Shown: piece after piece, positions 26,311-33,381 of the stretch
Layout of the letters: the number at the start of each line of letters is the position of its first letter
How positions within the stretch are numbered: the stretch's first letter is position 1
Source of the DNA: Paenibacillus prosopidis
GTDB lineage: Bacteria; Bacillota; Bacilli; Paenibacillales; Paenibacillaceae
Direction: 5' to 3'
Assembly: GCF_003337375.1 (NCBI RefSeq)
Contig: NZ_QPJD01000023.1
Span: 1-64,000, forward strand
DNA: 64,000 nt
Notes under the pieces: model-generated
Told to the model about the DNA's origin: nothing
The model's input: the letters and a program-made list of their open reading frames with translations, nothing else
Database searches by the model: none
Translations under genes and position numbers: made by a program

Positions 26311-26852
26311 AGCAGGATTTATTCCATGAATTGTACACCGGCTGCTCCAAGCAGGTATACGCTTATCTGCTGGGACGCACAAGCAGCAAGGATACGGCCG
26401 CGGATCTGCTTCATGACGTTTTCCTTCGGATTTGGAACAGGATGGAAGTGGCAGAACGGATTCCCGCTGAGCAGCGTTTGTATTGGATATTCTCCATCGC
26501 TTCCAACCGGGTGAAGGACCATTACCGGAATTCCGGAAACCGGAAGCAGGCGGAGGAACAAATTCGAGGCCGGCACCAAGCAACCCCGTCTGGAGACCTG
26601 TCATCGCTTTTGGCCGCCCGCGAGCAATTTAACGAGCTGGAATCGGCCATTGGCGGCCTTCCGGAGGAGTTCAGGTGCATGCTTATAATGAAAGCCGTGG
26701 GCGGGATGAACAGCAATCAGATCGGCGATGCGCTGGGCATCCCCGCCGGAACGGTTCGCTATAAACTGTCGCAAGCCCGAGGGCTGCTCGTCAGACAGCT
26801 AGGACTGCTGGAGACTGAGGCCGCGGCAGGAAGGAGGAAGACCAATGGATAA
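26307..26852 (+). CDS. ECF-type RNA polymerase sigma factor
   Basis: A 181-residue sigma-70 family factor. Region 2 lies at about 10-75 (VYAYLLGRTSSKDTAADLLHDVFLRIWNRM ... LYWIFSIASNRVKDHYR), and region 4 at about 110-165 with the helix-turn-helix MNSNQIGDALGIPAGTVRYKLSQAR. It starts within the stop of the upstream gene with almost no ribosome binding site of its own, so it relies on translational coupling. The short gene that follows overlaps it by eight bases. No classic membrane anti-sigma factor is encoded here, so its control is probably unusual or depends on its two neighbours. Confidence 0.88.
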   Translation: MKQDLFHELYTGCSKQVYAYLLGRTSSKDTAADLLHDVFLRIWNRMEVAERIPAEQRLYWIFSIASNRVKDHYRNSGNRKQAEEQIRGRHQATPSGDLSSLLAAREQFNELESAIGGLPEEFRCMLIMKAVGGMNSNQIGDALGIPAGTVRYKLSQARGLLVRQLGLLETEAAAGRRKTNG

Positions 26853-27099
26853 CGAAAACGCCGGCATTCTGCTGCCTGTCGAAACGGACAGACGATTTGA
26901 TCAACTTCTGGCAGACTGGGCAGTGCATGCACGTTTGTCGCCAGAGAAAGAGATTGAAATCTACGAACGCATCTTCGTCGTTGAAGAGGATTTGGGCTAT
27001 GACTGGTGGCGGCAACTGGTTGACGGGTTTTCTTTCAAAGCTTCGAACGTCGTTCCGAAATTCGCTTTCAAGGGAACTTTATTACCATCCCTTGTATAA
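26845..27099 (+). CDS. Short acidic protein of the sigma operon, possibly truncated
   Basis: An 84-residue soluble protein: a helical N-terminal part (VETDRRFDQLLADWAVHARL, PEKEIEIYERIFVVEEDLGY) and DWWRQLVDGFSFKASNV, then an odd tail VPKFAFKGTLLPSLV. The ATG follows GGAGG by seven bases and overlaps the sigma gene, so it belongs to that operon and might act as a sigma-binding partner. Its stop lies only ten bases before a MITE-like element, and the tail looks unlike the rest. The original C-terminus may therefore have been lost by the insertion. No family recognised. Confidence 0.6.
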   Translation: MDNENAGILLPVETDRRFDQLLADWAVHARLSPEKEIEIYERIFVVEEDLGYDWWRQLVDGFSFKASNVVPKFAFKGTLLPSLV

Positions 27100-27109
27100 A
27101 AAAACGGAT

Positions 27110-27308
27110 GGGGTTGTCTCAAAAGGTATTAAGACCTGAGAGACAACCCCTATTTACGTATATAAAGCTGACTTTAGTGTGTGTTAAGAATCGAAACGGA
27201 TTCATGACTAGCTTACAAGGACCTCTTTCACACAATTAACGGATCTGAGGTCCGCATCTTAAAGCGAGCTGTTTCTCAAGTGAGCCTACTAACTTTTGAG
27301 ACAGCTCC
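27110..27308. mobile_element. MITE-like element of 199 bp
   Basis: Left end GGGGTTGTCTCAAAAGGT and the inverse of the right end GGAGCTGTCTCAAAAGTT agree at 15 of 18 positions. The element has no coding capacity. The left end also forms its own hairpin (GGGGTTGTCTC 27110-27120 with GAGACAACCCC 27140-27150), and the right end pairs with CGAGCTGTTTCTC near 27265. Such ends occur in transposase-encoding insertion sequences, so this is probably a non-autonomous derivative. Flanking bases show at most an AT duplication. Confidence 0.5.
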
Positions 27309-27395
27309 ATTGACGACTTTCTTCGGATTTTCTCCAGCTTTGAGCGTGTACGGTACCTTCCAGTCAGATGATTCTTTCACGATTTCAAAGAACAA
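27309..27395 (-). pseudogene. Possible coding remnant beside the MITE-like element
   Basis: On the minus strand the bases translate as FEIVKESSDWKVPYTLKAGE followed by NPKKVVN, a protein-like stretch with no ribosome binding site and a stop just upstream. It runs straight into the right end of the MITE-like element and stops inside it. This looks like the 3' fragment of a lost gene. I cannot name the family. Confidence 0.35.
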
Positions 27396-27438
27396 TTAAC
27401 AGGAGGATTTCCTTTAATTAAAGCAACACAATCGACAT

Positions 27439-27478
27439 CTATCCACTTATCCACAGATTTATCAACATTTTACCCACA
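27439..27478 (+). other. Cluster of DnaA-box-like 9-mers
   Basis: Four same-direction 9-mers: CTATCCACT (27439), TTATCCACA (27447, perfect consensus), TTATCAACA (27459, one mismatch) and TTACCCACA (27470, one mismatch). The last three start 11-12 bases apart. The surrounding DNA is AT-rich and non-coding. This is not an obvious origin, as no dnaA, dnaN or AT-rich unwinding array is seen. Confidence 0.55.
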
Positions 27479-27507
27479 TCATGTTGACTGAACTAATTTT
27501 CCATAAC

Positions 27508-27532
27508 AAAAAAAGCCCCAAAAGGGGCTTTC
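27508..27532 (-). terminator. Terminator of the SRPBCC-ArsR operon
   Basis: On the minus strand AAAGCCCC and GGGGCTTT flank TTTT, followed by a T-run. It lies just after the ArsR stop. Confidence 0.85.
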
Positions 27533-27545
27533 CAATATCGTTATT

Positions 27546-27926
27546 CTACTCCTTCGAATCTCGCTCCACTACAGTAAGGGGACCAAACGCATCCGCAGCA
27601 TGGGGATCGTCTGATTCTACATACCGCTTCAACACCGACAATTTATTTTCCCAATACCGTTCATAGTAAGCGAGCCACCGTTTCAACTCGAGCAAAGGCT
27701 CCGGATCCAGCCGATAGCGCGTCTCCCGCCCGACCTTCCGGTCCTTCACCAGTCCAGCGTCAGCCAATACCCGCAAATGCTTGGAAACGGCCGTTCGGCT
27801 CATCGTAAAATGACCGCTAATGACGGTCACCGGCATTTCCTGATCGCCAAGCAGATGCAACAGCTTACGGCGCGTCGGGTCGGCGATTGCTTGAAACACA
27901 TCGTGCTTCGGTGCTGGCTCAGCCAT
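27546..27926 (-). CDS. ArsR-family transcriptional regulator
   Basis: A 126-residue winged-helix repressor. The core is AIADPTRRKLLHLLGDQEMPVTVISGHFTMSRTAVSKHLRVLADAGLVKDRKVGRETRYRLDPEPL, typical of metal-independent ArsR proteins (no CxC metal motif). The tail about 80-120 includes LKRWLAYYERYWENKLSVLKRYVES, a helix common in ArsR regulators that are paired with SRPBCC proteins. It is the second gene of a two-gene operon and starts just after the SRPBCC stop. Two palindromes on the operon promoter are its likely operators, so it should repress its own operon. Confidence 0.9.
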   Translation of the reverse strand: MAEPAPKHDVFQAIADPTRRKLLHLLGDQEMPVTVISGHFTMSRTAVSKHLRVLADAGLVKDRKVGRETRYRLDPEPLLELKRWLAYYERYWENKLSVLKRYVESDDPHAADAFGPLTVVERDSKE

Positions 27927-27927
27927 C

Positions 27928-28356
27928 TTAAGCCTCTACATACTTGCTAAGCTTCTGCACCAAGCCGACCCAGCCATGAGCCATTTTCTCGCGTACGAGC
28001 GCATGCGCTTCTCCGAATTCCGTAACCTTGTCCGCATCCCAGCCGGAGTGGATAAGGGTAAACTCCGTTTTGCCATCCATTTCGTTCAGCTCAAACGTCA
28101 ACGTCCAATCCTTGCCCCATTCAAAAGAAAGCCGGTTAGGCGGATCGATCTCCGTTACTTTACAAGGAGATTTGCCGAACTGGCCCGCCTCCAGATGAAA
28201 CTCATAACCCTCTTGCGGCTTGAAATCATTAGGCATGAACCATGCGGCAATGCCTTCCGATGTGGCTACAGCATCCCATACCTTCTGGATTGGAGCGTTA
28301 AGCTCAAGTGTTTGCCTGATATCATGCAGCGTGCCTTGCGTATTGTTGTTTCCCAT
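27928..28356 (-). CDS. SRPBCC (AHSA1-like) domain protein
   Basis: A 142-residue START-like hydrophobic-cavity protein. The opening DIRQTLELNAPIQKVWDAVATSEGIAAWF is the usual start of the AHSA1/CalC group, and the rest shows the helix-grip pattern (FEWGKDWTLTFELNEMDGKTEFTLIHSGW and a long C-terminal helix). Members bind small hydrophobic ligands. The ATG follows GGAGG. It leads an operon with an ArsR regulator, a common pairing in Firmicutes; the ligand and physiological role are not known. Confidence 0.85.
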   Translation of the reverse strand: MGNNNTQGTLHDIRQTLELNAPIQKVWDAVATSEGIAAWFMPNDFKPQEGYEFHLEAGQFGKSPCKVTEIDPPNRLSFEWGKDWTLTFELNEMDGKTEFTLIHSGWDADKVTEFGEAHALVREKMAHGWVGLVQKLSKYVEA

Positions 28357-28407
28357 TTTTGATTACCTCCATTAAGTATGCAGACTAATTTGTAAGCCTA
28401 TATTTAT

Positions 28408-28461
28408 GAAACCTTTTGGTTTCATTTCGTCATTATACGAAACCTTATGGTTTCATGTCAA
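28408..28461 (-). promoter_or_regulatory. Promoter with two palindromic operators for the ArsR operon
   Basis: On the minus strand: -35 TTGACA (28456-28461), 18-bp spacer, -10 TATAAT (28432-28437). The perfect palindromes GAAACCTTATGGTTTC (28439-28454) and GAAACCTTTTGGTTTC (28408-28423) lie in the spacer and just after the -10, with centres 31 bp apart, about three helical turns. A repressor bound there would block RNA polymerase. The adjacent ArsR protein is the likely ligand. Confidence 0.8.
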
Positions 28462-28518
28462 CCATACATATTTAGTTTACCCATATCGGTTCAAATACCC
28501 TATCCATTAAGCAAAAGC

Positions 28519-28626
28519 TTAGTTTCGAGGAGGACAAAGGATAACCGGCTTCCACTTTCCGCCTATCACCATTAACGTTAACTCCACCGTTTCTTTAAAA
28601 TGCTGGTCTCCCAAAATAAACGACAT
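28519..28626 (-). pseudogene. HxlR-family regulator remnant (N-terminal part only)
   Basis: A 35-codon frame MSFILGDQHFKETVELTLMV followed by IGGKWKPVILCPPRN. The segment LxVIGGKWKPxIL is the start of the HxlR winged-helix domain, which normally runs about 100 residues. Here it ends at once in a stop, and no continuation is seen. It lies divergently to the SDR gene, the usual position of a regulator controlling a redox enzyme. It is presumably a decayed repressor. Confidence 0.55.
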
Positions 28627-28793
28627 CTTTCGTACAAAAATGATACTAACTCACTATAAAGTTGGTACTTGCTATAAGTGTGAGAAAGACTAATAATGAA
28701 TGGCACAGCCTATTCTTTCTTGATAAAAAGTGTAACACACTCGCTTCATACATAACCAAGCAGGCTGATAAAGAAATTCAAGGAGAGGATCGT

Positions 28794-29513
28794 ATGGAAC
28801 TAAAAAATAGAGCGGCTATTATCACAGGTGCCGGAAAAGGAATCGGTAAAGCAATCGCTGCCGCGCTGGCTGAAGAAGGAGTAAACCTCGGATTAGTCGC
28901 CCGGACGAGTGCCGACTTGGAAGCTTTGCAGGCTGAGCTTACGGATACATATGGGGTAAAGGTAGCCATAACGGCAGCGGATATATCCGTCAAAGCAGAA
29001 GTGGATCGAGCGGTCGCCTCGCTAAAGGAAAGCCTTGGATCTATTGATATTTTGATTAACAATGCTGGAATAGCGTCATTCGGCACGCTCCTTGATATGG
29101 AGCCGGAGCAATGGGAGCGTATCATCCAAACCAACCTGATGGGAACGTACTATGTCACTCGCGCCGCACTGCCAACGATGGTAGAGCAAAGCAGCGGCAG
29201 CATTATTAATATCGCTTCGACTGCCGGCGAGCGCGGTTTTGCCACTGGCTCCGCTTATTGCGCTTCGAAATTCGCCGTCCTTGGCTTAACGGAAGCGCTT
29301 ATGCAAGAGGTTCGCAAATCCAACATTCGCGTGACAGCTCTCACGCCAAGCACGGTAAATACAGAGTTAGCAACAAATGCCGGACTCAAAATAGGCGATG
29401 AAGACCGTATGATGCAAGCAGAGGATGTTGCCGAGCTCGTTCTAGCCACCCTCAAGCTGCCGGATCGCGTATTTCTCAAAAGCGCAGGCATATGGACAAC
29501 AAATCCGCAATAA
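28794..29513 (+). CDS. Short-chain dehydrogenase/reductase (FabG-like)
   Basis: A 239-residue NAD(P)-dependent oxidoreductase with a Rossmann fold. TGAGKGIGKAIA is the cofactor loop, NNAG follows in the first third, and the catalytic Ser-Tyr-Lys set is in NIASTAGERG and YCASKFAV. It resembles 3-ketoacyl-ACP reductase-type SDRs that act on ketones or sugar alcohols. The open frame extends back to 28662, but AAGGAGAGG directly before the ATG at 28794 fixes the start. It is monocistronic with a terminator. The HxlR remnant upstream suggests it was once under redox or electrophile control. Confidence 0.9.
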   Translation: MELKNRAAIITGAGKGIGKAIAAALAEEGVNLGLVARTSADLEALQAELTDTYGVKVAITAADISVKAEVDRAVASLKESLGSIDILINNAGIASFGTLLDMEPEQWERIIQTNLMGTYYVTRAALPTMVEQSSGSIINIASTAGERGFATGSAYCASKFAVLGLTEALMQEVRKSNIRVTALTPSTVNTELATNAGLKIGDEDRMMQAEDVAELVLATLKLPDRVFLKSAGIWTTNPQ

Positions 29514-29522
29514 CGCTTATTC

Positions 29523-29553
29523 GCCCCTAGCCCTAACAAGGCTGGGGGCTTTT
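29523..29553 (+). terminator. Terminator after the SDR gene
   Basis: GCCCCTAGCC pairs with GGCTGGGGGC (10 bp, one G-U pair), followed by TTTT. Confidence 0.85.
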
Positions 29554-29645
29554 GTCATATGGGACAGAGTTGACTCTCTTGGGTTTTTTATGAATAATAA
29601 TAACTATATAGATAAATAGAGAGCCTTGTGCTAGGAGGGAATCAT

Positions 29646-30212
29646 ATGTCCATCGTTCCACAAATTTTGGAGTTCAACAAGCAGTTTGTCGAAGAGAAGC
29701 AGTATGAAGCTTATTTGACTGACAAATTTCCTGAGAAGAAGCTGGCGATTCTTACTTGTATGGATACGCGGCTCGTCGAGCTGCTGCCTAAGGCCTTGAA
29801 CTTGCGCAATGGCGACGCCAAATTTATCAAAAATGCGGGTGCGATTCTAACTCAGCCGTTCGGAAGCGCGATGCGCAGCATTTTGGTCGCGGTCTATGAG
29901 CTTGGGGCACGTGAGATGCTTGTCATCGGCCATCACGGCTGCGGCATGACGAACCTTAATATTGAAGGCATGGTCAGCAAGTTTGCCGGTCACGGCATCG
30001 ATCCTTTAGCGGTTGAGACGCTTGAAAATGCAGGTATTCGCATGGATAAATTTCTCCGGGGCTTCAGCAGCTCCGAGGAAGGCGTTATGCACAGCGTCAA
30101 AATGATTCGCAAGCATCCGCTCTTCCCGAAAGACATTCCGGTTCATGGCTTAATCATCCACCCGGAAACAGGCGCGTTAGAGGTTATCGTTCAGGATTAT
30201 AGAGAAGAGTAA
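29646..30212 (+). CDS. Beta-class carbonic anhydrase (YtiB-like)
   Basis: A 188-residue zinc enzyme that interconverts carbon dioxide and bicarbonate in the cytoplasm. The zinc and active-site residues are Cys38, Asp40 and Arg42 in LTCMDTR and His96 and Cys99 in GHHGCGM. Length and motifs match the type III beta-carbonic anhydrases such as B. subtilis YtiB. The frame opens at GTG 29628, but AGGAGG lies inside that stretch and the ATG at 29646 follows it. It is followed by a terminator that also serves the convergent kinase gene. Confidence 0.92.
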   Translation: MSIVPQILEFNKQFVEEKQYEAYLTDKFPEKKLAILTCMDTRLVELLPKALNLRNGDAKFIKNAGAILTQPFGSAMRSILVAVYELGAREMLVIGHHGCGMTNLNIEGMVSKFAGHGIDPLAVETLENAGIRMDKFLRGFSSSEEGVMHSVKMIRKHPLFPKDIPVHGLIIHPETGALEVIVQDYREE

Positions 30213-30237
30213 CCGCTTCTTTGGGAGGAGAATTTAA

Positions 30238-30272
30238 AAAAGAGCAGGGTGCCTCATGCACCGTGCTCTTTT
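30238..30272. terminator. Bidirectional terminator
   Basis: AAAAGAGCA(G)GGTGC and GCACC(G)TGCTCTTTT form a stem with A-runs and T-runs on both sides, between the convergent carbonic anhydrase and APH-type genes. Confidence 0.85.
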
Positions 30273-30295
30273 GTTTATAATTGTAGCCAACCCCG

Positions 30296-31081
30296 CTAAA
30301 AGAACTCGTCCAGCAGCTGGTAGTAGCTGATTTTTGCATGATCCGGCTCTCTGATGCCGTACTCTTCAAGAAAAGCCGCAACATGCTCTTCGCCAAAGTT
30401 ATATATGATGCTCCTAACCGCCAATGCTAAGTCCTGATACCTGTCGGCAATGCCACCTCTTCCCCAGTCTATAAATCCGCTGATCTCGCCATTTTGGAGT
30501 ATGATATTGGGCAAGCAATAATCGCCATGCGTGAACACCAAATCCTCCGCGGCAGGCCTTCTCTCAAGCAGCTCTTGGAACAACGCTTCCGCCTTAGCAC
30601 CATTCCGGGCCGAGTCGAAATCCTCCTCGTCTACAAGTCCGTGCTCCGCCCTGCGTCCTGCTTCCGCAATAACAGTATCCAATCTGCGGTCAAACGGGCA
30701 GTCGTCTATGCGAACATCGTGCACGGCTCTCAGTCCGACCGCCAACTGCCGAATAAGCTGCGGCAGCATCGTTTCATAAGACTTATCCGAAGCGTCCAGT
30801 CCTGCCACTTCCGATAGGAGCAAGTACTCATTGGAAGCATCCTTCTCATAAAAGAGTACTTCCGGCACGGGCAGTTTGCCTTGCAACCACTCCATTCGTT
30901 CTTTCTCAGCTCGCAAGCTCTCAACCGCATCAACTGAGTGTATTTTTATGAAATAGTTACCCGAAGCACCTGTCAACCGGTACGTTCTTGATTCGGAAAG
31001 ACCAATGGTCACCCTATTCCACTCACATCCTTTAGTCAGCTTCATCAAACCTTCCGGTAATAATAACTCCTGCATCAACAC
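30296..31081 (-). CDS. Aminoglycoside phosphotransferase (APH(3')-type) family kinase
   Basis: A 261-residue kinase-fold protein. The N-lobe has a lysine in NYFIKIHSVDAVE for ATP, and the catalytic loop is HGDYCLPNIIL with Asp as base, followed by IDWGRGGIADRYQDLALAVRSI, the motif that marks APH(3') enzymes. These phosphorylate aminoglycosides such as kanamycin and neomycin. The overall length is typical. Chromosomal relatives without proven resistance are common in soil bacilli. GTG 31081 and ATG 31075 are both possible behind AAGGTGGGG. It is divergent from the DeoR regulator gene and shares its promoter region. Confidence 0.88.
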   Translation of the reverse strand: MLMQELLLPEGLMKLTKGCEWNRVTIGLSESRTYRLTGASGNYFIKIHSVDAVESLRAEKERMEWLQGKLPVPEVLFYEKDASNEYLLLSEVAGLDASDKSYETMLPQLIRQLAVGLRAVHDVRIDDCPFDRRLDTVIAEAGRRAEHGLVDEEDFDSARNGAKAEALFQELLERRPAAEDLVFTHGDYCLPNIILQNGEISGFIDWGRGGIADRYQDLALAVRSIIYNFGEEHVAAFLEEYGIREPDHAKISYYQLLDEFF

Positions 31082-31124
31082 TTCCCCACCTTCCTATAAA
31101 ACAAGAATAAAGACGATTAAACGA

Positions 31125-31176
31125 GAACAAACATGAAACAATATCATTGACAAAACCGAACAAACTTGAATATACT
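31125..31176 (+). promoter_or_regulatory. Promoter and direct-repeat operator of the DeoR gene
   Basis: -35 TTGACA (31147-31152), 18-bp spacer, -10 TATACT (31171-31176). GAACAAACATGAA (31125-31137) and GAACAAACTTGAA (31158-31170) are direct repeats 33 bp apart; the second fills most of the spacer. Autoregulation by the DeoR protein is likely, and the divergent APH-type gene may be affected too. Confidence 0.7.
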
Positions 31177-31218
31177 GGAAGCATCACCGGTGACACATTG
31201 AATTTGGAGGCGTTCCAT

Positions 31219-31986
31219 ATGTTCTCTGACGAACGGCGCGACAAAATTTTGGAGCTGCTTGATAAGGACGGACGCGTGCTTGCCAAGGAGCTGGCTGATT
31301 TGTTTGAATTGTCCATTGATTCCATTCGGAGAGACCTCTCCATTATGGAGGAGAAAGGGCTGCTCAAGCGGACGCATGGAGGAGCAATCCCTGCTGCGAA
31401 GGTTAGAAATGCACCACTGCCCCCATCACTGCGTTATCAAGGTGGCGCACCACATCAACATGCCATATCGAAAATGGCTGCATCCCTTATTCAAGAAAAA
31501 GATACGGTCTTTATCGGCAGCGCAGGCATTCATTACGGCATGCTGCCATTTTTACCGAACGTATCCTTTACGGTTGTTACAAACTCCATCAGGATCGCAG
31601 ATGCTCTAAAGGAAAAAGAAGCGATAGATGTTTACCTTATTGGGGGAAAAGTTAAAAATTCCGGCAACATCACCGATACACTTGCAAATGAATTCCTCAG
31701 GCAATTCACCATAGATCTTTGCTTTATTGCTGGTGGCGGAATTTCAAAAAACGGTGTGAGCACCGCTACTCCTGAAGTCGCTTCATTTAGCCGCGCCGCA
31801 GTTGAGGTTTCAAGAAGAACGATCTGCTTAGCCCCTCATGAAAAGCTGGGTGTAGACTTTTTTGCAAAAGCAGGGCCTATCACCGACATCGATCTCCTTA
31901 TAACGGATGAAGAATCCAGCATAGAAGCGGTCGAGGGAATCGAAAGCAAAGGGGTCAAGGTCGTCATAGCTAAGATCAATGAATGA
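31219..31986 (+). CDS. DeoR/GlpR-family transcriptional regulator
   Basis: A 255-residue repressor. The N-terminal helix-turn-helix is MFSDERRDKILELLDKDGRV, LAKELADLFELSIDSIRRDL, EEKGLLKRTHGGAI, the standard DeoR domain with the 'DSIRRDL' recognition helix and HGGA. The C-terminal part is the DeoRC sensor domain related to sugar isomerases (VVTNSIRIADAL, LIGGKVKNSGNIT, CFIAGGGI). Such regulators respond to sugar phosphates. The ATG at 31219 lies eight bases after GGAGG; the open frame upstream holds the promoter. No sugar operon is adjacent, so its targets are unknown apart from itself. Confidence 0.9.
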   Translation: MFSDERRDKILELLDKDGRVLAKELADLFELSIDSIRRDLSIMEEKGLLKRTHGGAIPAAKVRNAPLPPSLRYQGGAPHQHAISKMAASLIQEKDTVFIGSAGIHYGMLPFLPNVSFTVVTNSIRIADALKEKEAIDVYLIGGKVKNSGNITDTLANEFLRQFTIDLCFIAGGGISKNGVSTATPEVASFSRAAVEVSRRTICLAPHEKLGVDFFAKAGPITDIDLLITDEESSIEAVEGIESKGVKVVIAKINE

Positions 31987-32036
31987 CTAAGAAAGGATAG
32001 CCCCTACCCTTAGCCGGTAGATCTATCAGCAGCTGT

Positions 32037-32064
32037 GGAGCCGCATGATCGGCTCCTTTTTATT
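32037..32064 (+). terminator. Terminator after the DeoR gene
   Basis: GGAGCC and GGCTCC around an 8-base loop, followed by TTTTTATTT. Bases 32065-32218 before the next stop show no further feature. Confidence 0.85.
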
Positions 32065-32218
32065 TCGCAGGACTTATACCGTTCACAAGAGCCCTCTATC
32101 ACGCTCATTGCCCGGTTGCTATATTGGATATTTCCATTAACTTTAATGATCTCCAACCTACCTTGCACCTTAAACTGTATTTTACCAGTATAGAAGGGCT
32201 GCTGCAGACGAAAGCAGA

Positions 32219-33133
32219 CTAAAAGAGACGTTTACAAAAATCCTCATTCGTCAAATCCGTATTAACTCCAATCGCGGCCTTGCTGCCTTCGCCTGCGGCG
32301 ATTACGAGCTGGGCGGGCGCTATAATGGAAGAATCGCCGGCAGCGTATACGCCTCTGACGCTCGTTCTGCCGAAGTCGTCTGTGACAAAGCCGCCCTGCG
32401 GAGTCATTGCACAGCCCAATTCTTGCCCGAAGGATGCTGCCTGATCCCATTGCGGGGAGACGAAACCGCCCGCCCGCTTCACCTCTGTGTTATTTTCAAA
32501 AACAACTCTGCTCAGCAAGCCGTTCTCTCCGATAAGCGCTTTGATGCGATACGGATTAACCTGTATACCCTTCCGACCGAGCAGCCCACGCTGCTCCGGG
32601 CTTAAGCTGTTCGATCCGTTCGTACAAACGAGTAGATCTTTACTCCAATTGTAGACGATTTTGGCCGTATGAAACACATTCGCGCTTTCTGAAATAACGA
32701 CTAACGGCTTATCCCGCAGCTCCCATCCGTCGCAGTAAGGACAACTGAATAAGCTTCTTCCATAAAAGTCATGGATGCCAGACACCGCCGGCAATACTTC
32801 TTTTAATCCGGTTGCTAAAATAATCATGCGCGCATGGAACAAGACGCCGTTGCTTGTTTTTACCTGAAAGCCTTTTTCAACAGGTATTACTGCTGTCACC
32901 TTGTCCGGCTTTATCGTAACGGATGGATACCTTGCAATGTCCTGGTGGGCAAGACTGCGAAATTGCCGCGGCCCAATGCCGTCACGGGTAATGAAGCCGT
33001 GCGACTGATGAGTCACAGCGTTTCTCGGCTTATTATGATCGAATAAAATAACATATCTCCTTGATCTGCCTAACACTAACGCTGCATTTAGCCCCGCCGG
33101 TCCTCCTCCAATAATCACGCAGTCCATCCACAT
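32219..33133 (-). CDS. Thioredoxin-reductase-like FAD/NAD(P) oxidoreductase
   Basis: A 304-residue two-domain flavoprotein. GGGPAGLNAALVLGRSRR near the N-terminus binds FAD, CPYC (in FSCPYCDGWELRD) is the redox-active pair, and GVYAAGDSS near the C-terminus closes the FAD site. The NAD(P) region (VVISESANVFHTA) lacks a clear GxGxxA loop, so the electron donor is uncertain. It belongs to the group of small TrxR-like proteins, some with ferredoxin or unknown donors. GGGAG eight bases before the ATG at 33133 sets the start; the frame continues to 33172. It stands alone. Confidence 0.85.
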   Translation of the reverse strand: MWMDCVIIGGGPAGLNAALVLGRSRRYVILFDHNKPRNAVTHQSHGFITRDGIGPRQFRSLAHQDIARYPSVTIKPDKVTAVIPVEKGFQVKTSNGVLFHARMIILATGLKEVLPAVSGIHDFYGRSLFSCPYCDGWELRDKPLVVISESANVFHTAKIVYNWSKDLLVCTNGSNSLSPEQRGLLGRKGIQVNPYRIKALIGENGLLSRVVFENNTEVKRAGGFVSPQWDQAASFGQELGCAMTPQGGFVTDDFGRTSVRGVYAAGDSSIIAPAQLVIAAGEGSKAAIGVNTDLTNEDFCKRLF

Positions 33134-33381
33134 ATCTATCGCTCCCATCCCGCTTGCAAATAGCAGAAACAACCTTTGTAACGAATCGTTTCAAAATAAA
33201 GGATCGCTTATTTCTATTCAAAAATACGAGGAAGGATGCTATTCAGCGGCATTTGACTGCGCTCGGGCAAGCGGATTAATCAATTAGCCTTCTACATTAA
33301 TATCTTCTCACATTAGTTTCCTTTAATCGACATTTGCCCTATTGAATTGTATAATCCTGTTGTTGATTTATTAAAAAAACG

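Noticed and set aside
25867..26604. A 245-codon minus-strand frame across the solenoid-like and sigma genes
   Set aside because: The plus-strand genes have ribosome binding sites, coupling and a recognisable sigma factor; the minus frame has none of these.
27439..27478. A chromosomal or plasmid replication origin
   Set aside because: There is no dnaA, dnaN, rep gene or AT-rich unwinding array next to the boxes; reported only as a DnaA-box cluster.
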